In this document: one piece after another, positions 31,650-42,375 of the stretch
Layout of the letters: each line of letters opens with the position of its first letter
Numbering within the stretch: the stretch's first letter is position 1
NCBI RefSeq assembly: GCF_964019385.1
Contig: NC_088643.1
Coordinates: forward strand, 77,639,626-77,703,625
DNA: 64,000 nucleotides
Origin: Sycon ciliatum
Taxonomy: Eukaryota > Porifera > Calcarea > Leucosolenida > Sycettidae
Direction: 5' to 3'
Translations under genes and position numbers: made by a program
Notes under the pieces: model-generated
Databases searched by the model: none
What the model was told of the DNA's origin: nothing
What the model saw: only the letters and a program-made list of their open reading frames with translations

Positions 31650-32334
31650 GTCAATTTTTCTTCAGACCTTTCCCGTTTGTGCCTTTCCCTCTAACCAGTG
31701 AATATTACTGTTAGCTTCGTACTTTGAGTGATTATCACTTACAGTTACATATACAATGTACTTGATAATTTCTTAGCGCATGAAAATCGGAGTCAGTACC
31801 ACAATATTCCTCCCTCACTATATGAGTCTAGATACTTTGAATGTGGAACAGGGTCCAGGACAGGATCGTCTGCTCTATCCGAATTATGGCCTGGTTGCAA
31901 TTTGTCTATTTACCAGCAGGTACATCGCACCAGGGAGTCATAGCACCTACACTGTAGGGAGACTACACAATACTTTATAGAATTTTGGGTCAGGATTTGG
32001 AGGTTTTCCGTGATCTGTGCAACCCGCGATCACGGCATTGACCTACTGACCCTGAGAACGGCCCAGGTTAGCAATACCATGTACGAGCGTGTATAGATCT
32101 GCCCAATGGTGCCCCAAGGGTGGCTGAAACAGGAACCCCTGGGTTGAACCCCATGTCATTTAGCTTTACAGTCGCCTGTGTCGTCTCCCTAGATGCTACA
32201 ACTCCCTGCATTGCACCCAGTAAATGCAGCACATCAAGTATACAGCCATGTAGTGTTGGTTGTCACCTGTTCTGATCGTGTGATATCACTAACAATCTTC
32301 TACGGTCCATTCATTTTTAACCTGGCACGTTAGG
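31650..32334. other. No gene; dispersed repeat fragment
   Basis: About 31935-32170 shares diverged blocks (GATCACGG, GGGTTGAACCC) with the reverse strand of 39180-39310. It is an old repeat, perhaps tRNA-related. Confidence 0.4.
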
Positions 32335-32735
32335 GGCCGTCCATAATTATCTATCTTTAACAGATTGAGTATCTTTAACACGAAACGAGAAAAAAATCGT
32401 TCATGGGCGGGTGGGTCAAGAAGGGTTTCGTAATGAAAAATATTGATAGCTGAAACACTAGTCCATTCCAGCTATTTTTCGTTGAGGGGTGAGTAGGTGG
32501 GGGTGGGGGACGGTCACAAGTTGCTCATAACTAAACTTTTCATTTCGTGAAAATTATCGATAATGCCGCGTCCATAATTGTCGATCTTTTACACGAAGAG
32601 AAAAAGTTTCGTTTGTTGGTGGGTCAAGGGGAGTTTCGTTTCGAAAAAATATTGATATTACAGACATCAATCGGGGGGGGGGGGGGGGTGGAGGAGGGTC
32701 CTTCTTTCATTTCGTGAAAATTATGGATAATGCTG
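32335..32735. repeat. MITE built of two related half-units
   Basis: GGCCGTCCATAATTATCTAT (32335) and GCGTCCATAATTGTCGATC (32569) open two similar units. Each unit ends in TTCGTGAAAATTAT + GGATAATGC-type sequence. A G run lies at 32673-32687. Confidence 0.6.
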
Positions 32736-35120
32736 GATAGCTCCTTTAGTCTATGCAATAAAATAGTTGTTTTCTTCACACAGTACCGTAAAGTTTAAAC
32801 AATATCCGGCCATGTTTGTACCGAACATTTTTTCGAAAGGTAATTTCTCAAATGTTGCCTTGAGTACATTCTCAGCAACATAGCGGGCCAGTTTCAAATA
32901 ATTGGACTGCAAACTTGCATCGCTGGTTGTTGCAGCTCCATCACAGGTCGTATCACGGGAAATTGAGTCCAGCTTGGGTGCAGTAGCATGCATGTACCTG
33001 ATGATATTGTTGCAATGGATCATAGTGAGGGCGTAGCAGTACTTGTGCACTGATAGTTGGTAATGGCATGAGTACATAACCAAGAGTGGGCAACTCGATG
33101 ATCCCTCTGCCCACGGCAGAAAGTTTCATCACTTCGGTTTTTGTGGGCCATTGAGCTCATTAATACCATCATGCGTAGCCAGAGATCAAAACTTGTACAT
33201 CACAGCTACGGCAGTTGAAGCAGAACAATGAACTGTGGATCCATGCCTACTGAACCTGATGAAACACTCTATCTACATGGCACATGTAGAAATATATGCG
33301 CGCTTGCTCATAACCATTGGATTTCGAAGCCGATCGTACCTTATGTTAGTAGTTGCACATTCTTAGCAGTTATGTAGTTTGATAATAACGTTACAATAGA
33401 TTATTAATACTGGTGGAAACGTTATGCTGGTTGCATATTTGGTACCCGGTGTGCCATGACCAGGCATGCTAATTCATCGGATATTAGCAAGTTTGCCTGC
33501 CTGCTGGGTGTTGTATCTTAGCTTCACTGTACTACAAATACGATAGGCTTAGTTTTCCTAAATTGCTTCTTTATAACATCCAGTTTGTTTTGCTGCAATC
33601 TTTTCATGTGTTTTGCAGGATTGTAGCCAAGGGTGAATACCATTATCATGAGCGAAGGTCTCTGAGAACTCATGTCTGAAGGCTGGTCATGTTGGCCCAA
33701 CGATGACTTTCATTGCCTGTATCCGCCACCTTCATACTGGAATGAACTGGAACATGTTCACTCTCTGTTTCTCATGTGGAAGGACGGAACAGATTGTTTG
33801 TCTGTCTCTGTGGATCACCGAAGGCTGAACAGTACAGTTGGAAGAATATTGGATCTCACGAAGTGACTGAATCTGAAGCGGCTGACATGCATCTGCACAG
33901 CGCTTTCTTTCTGAGATTTGCTTCAAGGCAGGTTATTGTGTACAATTTTGTCCACAGTATTCCTATATTTGCCAAACGTATTTCTCTGATAGTATTGTGA
34001 CTACACACGCGCAATGATCTCTCCGTCATCAGTCTTTCGCAATGATGTGGCTCACTGACGACAGCATGCATAGCCATAGATCAAATGAGCAGCTAAGGTA
34101 GTTGAAGCAGAAGAATGGATCAATGCATCCTGAACCTGGTGTACTGCCTTTATGCACCCTCAGTAGTATTTGTAACGTGTTAACTATGAAGTATCAACAT
34201 TGCTTCTCTTCTATGTGGGTGGTGTGAGTGAATGTCAGATGGTCTGTACTGCCATGGCCGATGGTGTTCACTGGAAGATGTTGGGTTGGACCATTGTGCC
34301 CTCTTGCAATATGCTGTTGCAGCCTGAAGGCAATGAAAAAGTTCGAATGCTGATCTGCTTTCAAGCGTAGAATGTTACATTATGTGCATTACATATTTGC
34401 ATAATTATGTTTTGTACTGGAGTGTGAATGTGCGGCAAGTGCATGCACATGTAAGTATATCGCACTGCAAACAGCCTAAGAGTTCACATGGTGTGTGATA
34501 AGTACACTTTTGGAAAGTGCGTGCACAGTCGAATCATGTAATGTTAAAACAGCCTTCGTGCTCCTCCCTGAATGGCTGCACAAGTAGAAATCTCCATCTT
34601 CCTTTGCTTCTTTTTGCTTGAGCTGGCATGGTGGTCGTAGAGTTGGAAATTGTCAAGTATGATAACAATCATTGTTTGGTCTGGAGACAAGAATGCATTT
34701 GGATAATTGTCCCAGGACTGCATGGCTTCCCAAACTGCATGTTGAATGCCATAGATGATTATTGTTCGGTTCAAGAAAGGACTCGTGGGTCTGTCTGGCT
34801 ATTGTGAGCTCTCGCTAGTCCATTTCCATAGCACTTGCTCTGGATTCACTCGCTGGAATATTCTCCAGTATAGAACAAGAAGTTTAAAAAACCTACTGGT
34901 GATATTAGTATGTTTTAAAAACTAGTTTCTCCGCACTGTACCGCAGCTTTTGTTATCACACACATGCGGGTTATATAGTTTATCTACAATCCAGCATGAT
35001 GTTCTTCCAAGAACGCCCCCGACCTAGGCCGTCGGAACGACGTTCTTTGGTGTGCAACATCACTTATAGTTCTAAATCTTAGAATTACCGGTAAGCGCAG
35101 GATTTTAGTGATCACGGTTC
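32736..35120. other. No supported gene
   Basis: Open frames such as 32751-33083 (-) lack recognisable domains. An exon-like segment (acceptor TTTTGCAG at 33618, then about 20 codons to a stop) is too short to call. Confidence 0.4.
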
Positions 35121-35197
35121 CAAATGCATGTCATTGCACTCCACCTTTGGGACTTATTAAACATGTCATTGCACTCCACCTTTGGGATTTATTAAGA
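35121..35197 (+). repeat. Two-copy 37-bp tandem repeat
   Basis: CATGTCATTGCACTCCACC followed by TTTGGGAYTTATTAAA occurs twice, with one change. Confidence 0.75.
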
Positions 35198-35310
35198 GCT
35201 GCATGCATGCATGCCAAAGCTTGTCATAAAAGAAGAGCAGACTTAAATAGGCATCTTGCATGCATGATTTCTAACATGTAACATCCCTGCCGAAGAGCGT
35301 TCTTCCATAC

Positions 35311-35561
35311 TACAGTAGAGTCGAGCGTCCAAGAACGTTGTGTCCAAGAGGTTAGCCTGGGGTGTTCTTATTTTTCAGCCATCCGGCTGCGCTCTTATAG
35401 CATGTTCTTAGAAACAATCATGTTAGGATCATAATTATGTATCCCGAAAGCTACCGGAAAACCAACACCGCCATTCTTTTAAACTTAAGGCGGTGGTGTT
35501 CTTAGCATTTCAGGCTGGACATTCTTGGGCAACACGTTCTTCGGCGCCTGACTCTACTGTA
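35311..35561. repeat. MITE with TACAGTAGAGTC ends
   Basis: TACAGTAGAGTCGAGCGTCC at the left, inverted as CGGCGCCTGACTCTACTGTA at the right, with TA ends. 'gttctt' motifs fill the interior. Confidence 0.8.
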
Positions 35562-35592
35562 GTACTGTACATGAAATACAGCTGCTACAACT

Positions 35593-35832
35593 GTAGTAAT
35601 ATAGAATGCTGATTATCCGAATGATTGATTGTCCGAACTGCTCAGGCTGCATGGCAGCAGGCTGTCATCAACATGCATCCCATGATAATTTCGAGGAGCT
35701 GGAGTGTGTGCCAAAAAGAATGAGAAATGAAAGTATGCATGAGGAAATGAGTATGTTTTAGATGAGTGTTTTCCCACGCCCTTATCCGAACATACATGCA
35801 CTCGATCGCCATAACCCCTGGCACACAGCACA
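35593..35832. repeat. Decayed pogo-like MITE, relative of 31098-31332
   Basis: It shares 'gaatgctgattatccgaa' and 'ggagctggagtgtgt' blocks with 31098-31332. The right end is eroded. Confidence 0.55.
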
Positions 35833-36231
35833 CAGCTTCAGAACCTGAGAGAGTATGATATGGGTATGTCACAAGTACTCCCAGGTCCCGAAGCTTTCGT
35901 CTCAACAAAGGATCATAATCAACGACTTGTAATGAACTACATTTTGGTGGTATTATACCGTACTTGTTTACGAATGAGTTTAAAGCATGAGAACTATCCA
36001 CAGCAGACATTCTCACTGTTCGGAGTTGCCAAAAAAGTGGTGCATGTACAAATCAGGGATGGGTACAATACAGTGTACCAACATCTGAGGTGAGTCTATC
36101 AGGAAAGTGAATGTCGTCCACTCTATAAAATGGGGTCCCTCAAGAAAGATGGGATTTTGCAGACTTGGACGTTTCCAGCCAGGTGACTGTATATACAGTG
36201 ATCTAAGTTATGCAAAGCTTGACATGAATGA

Positions 36232-36456
36232 TTGGCTGGACACGTCGAAGAGAAGGAAAAGAGAAGCAGACCAACCTTACACCAGCTGAGTGTAGCAGCC
36301 CAAAACAACAAACTAATTCTGTGTGGCCTTAGAGGAGCTGGGCAAGATGTGTACAGTGAATTAAACAATACAGTAAAAGTGGGAGAAGAAGTGACAAGAC
36401 TGAGTATGATACACTGTGCCAGCACAGTGCACATACTAGTGCAACTGTTGGTGTAG
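36232..36456 (+). other. ORF with faint ankyrin-repeat look
   Basis: The frame contains TLHQLSVAAQNNKL, then GLRGAGQDVYSELN, then LSMIHCASTVHILVQLLV. This resembles about two degenerate ankyrin repeats (PLHxAAxxG, LLxxGAxVN). There is no splice support, so it may be chance or an old gene fragment. From 35833 to 37446 I see nothing else. Confidence 0.2.
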
Positions 36457-37446
36457 TTACAGTTAGCCCACACAAGCAGGTCACTCGATTGTAGATACAC
36501 AGAGCGCATTCTACATCATACAAAACATGTTGAGCTAGGCAGCAGTGGCTAGCATTTACCGACATGCACCAATGCCAATGCGCGGCTTGAGCAAATATTA
36601 CAAGCCTCAGAACACCCATACGCCATTTTAGAGACAGAACAAGGCGATGAGTAAGCACCAAAGGATTATATGAATAGCGGCCAGGCAATAATTCAGGCCA
36701 CTGCTGCTAATCAAGGACTAGTTACTAGTACTAGTATGTTGTCAGTGTACCCTGAAACGATGCAATCACAGCGAACGTGATACATGCACATCATGTTGCC
36801 TGGTTCTTGGTTAAAAGTTGTATCCTCAATGCTTGAGGTTTGTGGGGTCCCTCCAGCTTCTCAGAGTCCTGCACAAAAAAGATAAAAGCAAGTGCAGGTA
36901 GAATAATAGTAAGCTCACATAAAACCTCTTCGTCTTGCTAACAAATTTCGTGATTAAATCCCCAGCATGGGAACGAGGCTACAGGAAAAAAAAGTTCAAC
37001 CATAATAATGCAAAAAGGCAACTTTAGCTAATCATATTTTTGGCAGCAACACTATACTGTTTGTATAGGAGAGTTGGCTTGGTGTATTCATGCCAAATGA
37101 ACTCCATATAGTATTGTATTACTGTACTTCATCATTTTACTTGAGCATTCATTCCCAGTAGCCCTAATGTCTTCTAACAGAGTGCGCAAGGTACTGCATA
37201 TTCGGCGCATATTTTATTTTCGGCTATTATCGGCCTGCGCATTTGTAATTCGGAAAGTGGTGGACATCACGCAACTGAATTGTAAATAAAAGGGGGTTTG
37301 TCAACTGACAACCGCATACTTTTCGACATCACAAATAAAATAATTTTGCGTCCAGCGCATGCGCCAGGAGCGAATAGCAACTGAATAGAGCGGTTGTCAT
37401 TTATTTACTAGAGGAAACGCAAAAGGTAACAAGATTACGTAACCAA

Positions 37447-37600
37447 AGGTGAGAAGGCACTGAACGAACTGTCAACCTACGAATACAACCTCAGTGCAAC
37501 AACGTGCTCTTTCTGCTTACACAAGCAGAAAGAGAAAGAGCATGTTGTTGCACTGAGGTTGTATTCGTAGGTTGACACTTCGTTCAGTGCCTTCTCCCCT
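37447..37600. repeat. Hairpin with ~75-bp arms
   Basis: GGTGAGAAGGCACTGAACGA (37448) recurs inverted to 37599, around a loop near 37522. The arms are nearly perfect. Confidence 0.85.
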
Positions 37601-38033
37601 TTTATTTACTGGGCATTTGTAGCCTAAAATTTGTTTTGCAAGGTTCAATGTGACAGTGTATACAGGCATCAGCAGTACAGGCTGAAATTTCAATGTGGCC
37701 GAGATGTGTTTTTGCCCTGGGGAGGCTGCAATTTAAAAGCGTCGAAAATTTGCATACTTTACAACACAGTACTGAGCATGCGGTGAGCTGATGACGAAAT
37801 GAATTGGAGGTGCTAATAATGCTAAGGGATTCGGGGGTGCATCAAAGGGGTCAGCACCAAGGAATGGGATAGATTTGTGCCCAGTTCGGGTATGTATATT
37901 GGGTATAGAACGGAAATTATTGGCTAAGCCTCGGGCGACTCCTACCAGTATTGCCACCAATGGCCCATGGCTACTGATCTCTGTGATAGAAATGAGACGT
38001 GTATGTGAAACCAAAATATGGCTTTTCAAGATG

Positions 38034-38290
38034 TACTGTAAGACATTCTGTTATAACGAGTCGCAAATTTAACGATTGTCCAAAATTCATAGGTTAACGA
38101 GAAGATATGTTAACAATCTTGCAGTATTCTGCCATATCCACACACAGCATATATGAAGCAGTACGGCCTCAACGGATCTATTATAACGAAGAAATGTCAT
38201 CCGTTAAAACGTTAGATTTGCTTCCTCGTTTAAATATATAATATATACTGTAAGACATGATTGTATATTATAAAATCATGTCTTACAGTA
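38034..38290. repeat. MITE with TACTGTAAGACAT ends
   Basis: TACTGTAAGACAT at 38034 is inverted at 38278-38290. Interior 'ttataacga' modules suggest pogo kin. The last 42 bp form their own hairpin. Confidence 0.65.
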
Positions 38291-39354
38291 TGTGCATTTT
38301 GTGAAGATCTGATGTAAGTCATTAGGGACACCTTGTTGGGTCTTGCCAACATTCAATTATTATGATGTTCATATCTATGCAATAACGTTAATGGAATTAT
38401 CAGCAAGAATCAATAACCCCAAGAGTATGCAGCTTTACACATGGAGTCTGCCACAACACGTTTACCAAAGTACATGAACCTAGACACGAGCTGAGGAATC
38501 AGCTGAGCTGCTGCATCATTTATGATCTGCTATAGTTTCCAGTCTCCATGGAGGTTTTTCTTGGAAACGTCGAATCTACAGTATTAGGTGTGAAACTGTT
38601 GTACTAAACAGCAGGAGATAGAATCTATTCAGCTCGGACAACATTTCACTACGTACGGAAGGAAGTACGCCGATCAAAGCTTGCTACACTCCCGTTTAGT
38701 CAACTTAACGGCCCAAATAATGCTTGGGTCATGAACTCATCGCTGTTGGTCTTTCGAGGGTGCCTGACAATGGTTGTTAATGCACAGCACCAGCCGGGCC
38801 AAATGACAAGATCAGAGACATAGATCTTCCTAGTTCAATTGCTGAAACGTGACTTGTGCAAATGTTACGTAGCAAAAGGAACTGTACTATGGCACTACAC
38901 GCCATCCACAATAATCAAAAATGCCCACTTGACAAAACAGAATTTCATCAACGGAGCCCCTGGATTTTCTCTTCTGTACATATGCATTATGGAGTCATAG
39001 CATAAGGGAGACGGCACGGTAGACTTTCAGCCTAAATCATGACGAGGGCCAGCTGGGCAGCTCAAAAGAGAGCTCTATGCACTATCGGCAGAGTGGTATA
39101 CATGAATAGAGAGTGACCACCCAGTGCATGAAGCTTTTCGTGTCACCCTAGAAAATTTCAAAAATTAATAATGTGGGTTCAACCCTGGGCTGCCAGTGAC
39201 AGTTGCCCTAACTGCCTTAGGGGCAAGTGCGATACATACATGCTCGCATATAGCATCGCTTGACTGACCCATGCTTTGGGCCAGTGGGTCAAGTCCGCGA
39301 TCACGAGTTGCATAAACCACAGATCATGTAGAATCTCCATGGATCCAATCTGTG
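38291..39354. other. No gene; repeat fragment
   Basis: Only short open frames are present. 39180-39310 is the reverse-strand relative of 31935-32170. Confidence 0.4.
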
Positions 39355-39575
39355 TACTGTAAAAGCAGAAATTTTCGGTGGTGTAGTATTTTCGGAATTC
39401 TCCAAAATCGGCGATTCGGTGGAGGGAAATTTTTCGGTAATACCCGCTTTCCAGGTAAGAGTGCTAGTACCACTAAGTAGTACCGAAAAAGTTCGGTGCA
39501 TTTTTTCGGTAAAAATTGTCGGCACCAAAGTTACCGAAAATAAAACACCACTGAAAAATTTCCGCTTTTACAGTA
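39355..39575. repeat. Tc1/mariner-like MITE
   Basis: TACTGTAAAAGCAGAAATTT at the left is inverted as AAATTTCCGCTTTTACAGTA at the right. TA ends; 'ttttcggt' modules inside. Confidence 0.8.
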
Positions 39576-40177
39576 CATCATTTTGGGTATCATGATCTCG
39601 TGTTGTTTCCTTGGGTGCTACGACTCCCTGACATGCATTGATCCATGGAACGGTATGAATTGGGCGATTTCAGCCAATCAGTGGACGTTCGGAGAGGGGT
39701 AAATTCAACGATACACCCCGCTCAGTTCACAAGGGTTGCGCCAAGAGTGAATATTGGAAGGAGTCTTGGGAAAGTGCCCTGGGAGAAATGGATTGCACCA
39801 TTCTATACATGTACTGCATTCCCTTAATTTCCTTGTGCTACGTCCTATACCCTTCATATACTCATAGAATAATCCAAACGTATCTGCAGTCAACCACGGG
39901 TATAACAACCCACGGATAGTGACACTATCTTCAGACCTAGTAACAATATAGCCGTATATTTTCAACCCCGTGAATGACGACAACTCCCAAATACCAACAC
40001 TTTTCTCATGCCCGATCAAGGGTCGTTCGTTACTGGCAAAGTTAGCAGGATATCATGTCATGTAGTCATTATTACTTCAGGCAGGGACAATGAAATACAC
40101 CCCCCCGCCCCCTTTCCTGCAGAGGGAACAGTGCTGTGTGTCCAGGTCCGCATGCAGCATGGAGGTGCTAGTAAGTC

Positions 40178-40610
40178 ACTGGCATTATTTTCTCTTGTGG
40201 ATCGATGTACAGTGCGTGACAATGCTTCCATAACGTTAGTGGTGGTGGTGGTGGGAGCATACTGCACTGCAGGGCATTACAGCACTGGCATACTATTATT
40301 TTCTCTTGCAGACTCTTGCACGACAATGCTTCTATAGTGGTGGTCACGGTGATGGTAGTGGTGGCGGCGTGGTGGTGGTGGTGGTGGTGGTGGTGGTGGT
40401 GGTGGTGGTGGTGGTGGTGGTGGTGGTGGTGGTGGTGGTGGTCACAGTGGTGGTGGTGGTGGTGGTCACAGTGGTGGTGGTCACAGTGGTGGTGGTGGTG
40501 GTCACAGTGGTGGTGGTGGTGGTCACGGTGCTGCTGCTGCTGGTAGTGGTGGCGGCGGTGGTAGTTGCGGTGGTGGGAGCATTCTGCACTGCAGGGCATT
40601 AAAGCAAGCT
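40178..40610 (+). repeat. Expanded (GTG)n tandem region
   Basis: A unit of about 105 bp (CACTGGCATTATTTTCTCTTG ... GCACTGCAGGGCATTA) occurs twice. In the second unit the internal GTG run has expanded to about 240 bp (40337-40578), interrupted by CACAGTG. Long Val, Trp, His or Thr frames here are artefacts. Confidence 0.85.
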
Positions 40611-40861
40611 CGATTGTGCATGCATGGTGGCGGTGGGAAAGAGGGGCCAAGGAAAGTGTGTACATATTTTTGTTGAAAGCACGAGAATTCAAAGAAAGCT
40701 GGCTGCTTCCTCTATTTCCATGATCGGCCAGTGCCTGCAGCACGAACAGTACATTGTATTACATGTATGTGCATAGACAGACAAATAAACACTAACCTGA
40801 GCATGGGTACCGCTTGTATTCGTGGTCAGGAAAGTGAAAGTACGAACGAAGGAGAAGAAGA

Positions 40862-41218
40862 TTGTTGACCATGGCGAACAACTGCATATCCAGAGGGCAC
40901 ACGGCTTGCCAGAATGGGTCGGCTACATCTTCGCTAATTTTCTATCCTAACAACATTCAGCTTCGAGGTCAAGGACGACGGCATTTTTGGAAAGAAATTT
41001 CGAATTTTGGAGAAGAAGCTTGCTTTCGGAAAAATGTTCCTTTCACGCAAGGCAGCATGCCAGGTCAGGCGTTTGAACCAAGTGAACTGTGTCGGCAGAT
41101 CGACGTTTACGTTCCAGGCCGACAGTTTTTTGACCAAGCCGTGAATCGCCCTCGCTCTGACTCCCCCGGCTACGAAGGAGTAATTTTACAACTCTTCAGG
41201 CCAGCAACAGGTCTCTGA
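40862..41218 (+). CDS. 118-codon ORF in the right TIR
   Basis: This is the mirror copy of 29557-29913, with Gln for Glu at one residue. I do not recognise it. It is listed because the frame is intact in both termini. Confidence 0.3.
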   Translation: MLTMANNCISRGHTACQNGSATSSLIFYPNNIQLRGQGRRHFWKEISNFGEEACFRKNVPFTQGSMPGQAFEPSELCRQIDVYVPGRQFFDQAVNRPRSDSPGYEGVILQLFRPATGL

Positions 41219-41498
41219 TGCAGAGCTGCAAGTGACGGATATCGGTCATTTGCAGCCACTAATAAGAGCCTCCTGGTCGTTGCAATCTGATACATAATAT
41301 ACCTCCTGCAGATGCAAATTTCGCGCGAACGGATTCACGTGACCACACAGGACTGTAGAAGTGGACTTTTGGCGGCATATCAGTATTTGACCCGGGTCAA
41401 CTGTCTTCATGTAAACGCTCACCTCTTTTGTCTATCGTACAGACTTTCAACCCGGGCTGAACTCGACCCGGGTTGAAATTTCTCATGTAAACACAGCC

Positions 41499-41937
41499 TG
41501 TGTTTACATGAAGCGTTTCAACCCGGGTTGAGTTCGACCCGGGTCAGATTTCAACCCGCCATGTGCACAAAGTGAATGGCGCGTTTACATGACGCATTGC
41601 GCTTGACCCGGGTTGAAATTTCGCCCCGGGTTAATTTCAACCCTCCCCCCAAGGGGAGGGTTGAAACCAACCCTTGGTCAAGAAAATCGTACAAACGTAC
41701 TTCTGTGCGTATCTCGCGCCAGGTTTGAACAGGACTGCACATGCAAATTTCGCGCGAACAGATTCACGTGACCATACAGGACTCTAGAAATGGACTTTTG
41801 GCGGCATATCAGTATTTGACCCGGGTCAACTGTCTTCATGTAAACGCTCACCTCTTTTGTCTATCGTACAGACTTTCAACCCGGGCTGAACTCGACCCGG
41901 GTTGAAATTTCTCATGTAAACACAGCCTAAGGCTGTG
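41499..41937. repeat. TWA-target MITE, copy D
   Basis: The same family as the split MITE, directly abutting it. It ends CATGTAAACACAGCC followed by TAA (41938-41940). Its first GGC is missing, as if fused to its neighbour. Confidence 0.8.
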
Positions 41938-41940
41938 TTT

Positions 41941-42372
41941 ACATGAGAAGTTTCAACCCGGGTCGAGTTCAGCCCGGGTTGAAAGTCTGTACGACAGACA
42001 ACAGAGGTGAGCGTTTACATGAAGACAGTTGACCCGGGTCAAATAATGATATGCCGCCAAAAGTCCACTTCTACAGTCCTGTATGGTCACGTGAATCCGT
42101 TCGCGCGAAATTTGCATCTGCAGTACAGCTGCAGTGCTGTTCAAACCTGGCGCGAGATACGCACAGAAGTACGTTTGTACGATTTTCTTGACCCGGGTTG
42201 ATTTCAACCCTCCCCTTGGGGGGAGGGTTGAAATCAACCCGGGGCGAAATTTCAACCCGGGTCAAGCGCAATGCGTCATGTAAACGCGCCATTCACTTTA
42301 TGCACATGGCGGGTTGAAATCTGACCCGGGTCGAACTCAACCCGGGTTGAAACGCTTCATGTAAACACAGCC
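41941..42372. repeat. TWA-target MITE, copy C (uninterrupted)
   Basis: GGCTGTGTTTACATGAGAAG at the left and CATGTAAACACAGCC at the right, flanked by TAA and TTA. The 3-bp TWA target and G-rich TIR suggest PIF/Harbinger (inference). Confidence 0.8.
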
Positions 42373-42375
42373 TTA

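Larger units (their letters stand above)
29468..41305. mobile_element. Giant 11.8-kb element with ~0.69-kb TIRs
   Basis: Bases 29468-30165 and 40617-41305 are near-identical inverted copies, starting GAGGTATATTATG. CTGCA flanks both ends (29463-29467 and 41306-41310) as a 5-bp target duplication. The interior 30166-40616 carries only MITEs, satellites and weak open frames. No transposase is recognisable, so it would have to be mobilised in trans, or its enzyme is of an unknown type. Confidence 0.7.
29225..41498. mobile_element. MITE split by the 11.8-kb element
   Basis: The left end (GGCTGTGTTTACATGAAGCG, after TAA) and right end (CATGTAAACACAGCC) are the two halves of the MITE seen uninterrupted at 41941-42372. 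The MITE is filled with TTCAACCCGGGT-type palindromes. Its centre was the target of the large insertion. Confidence 0.75.

Noticed and set aside
32751..33083. 110-codon minus-strand frame
   Set aside because: No domain, no splice partners, and it could arise by chance.
33611..33680. Exon-like segment (acceptor TTTTGCAG, then about 20 codons to a stop)
   Set aside because: Too short, with no partner exon or known domain nearby.
35642..36688. Minus-strand frames of 119-128 codons
   Set aside because: Cys/Leu-rich composition without motifs; partly overlaps a decayed MITE.
40168..40743. His-, Val-, Trp- or Thr-rich frames
   Set aside because: They are translations of the (GTG)n microsatellite.
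29557..41218. Reading the two inverted 690-bp blocks as LTRs
   Set aside because: They are inverted, not direct, and no retroelement genes lie between them.
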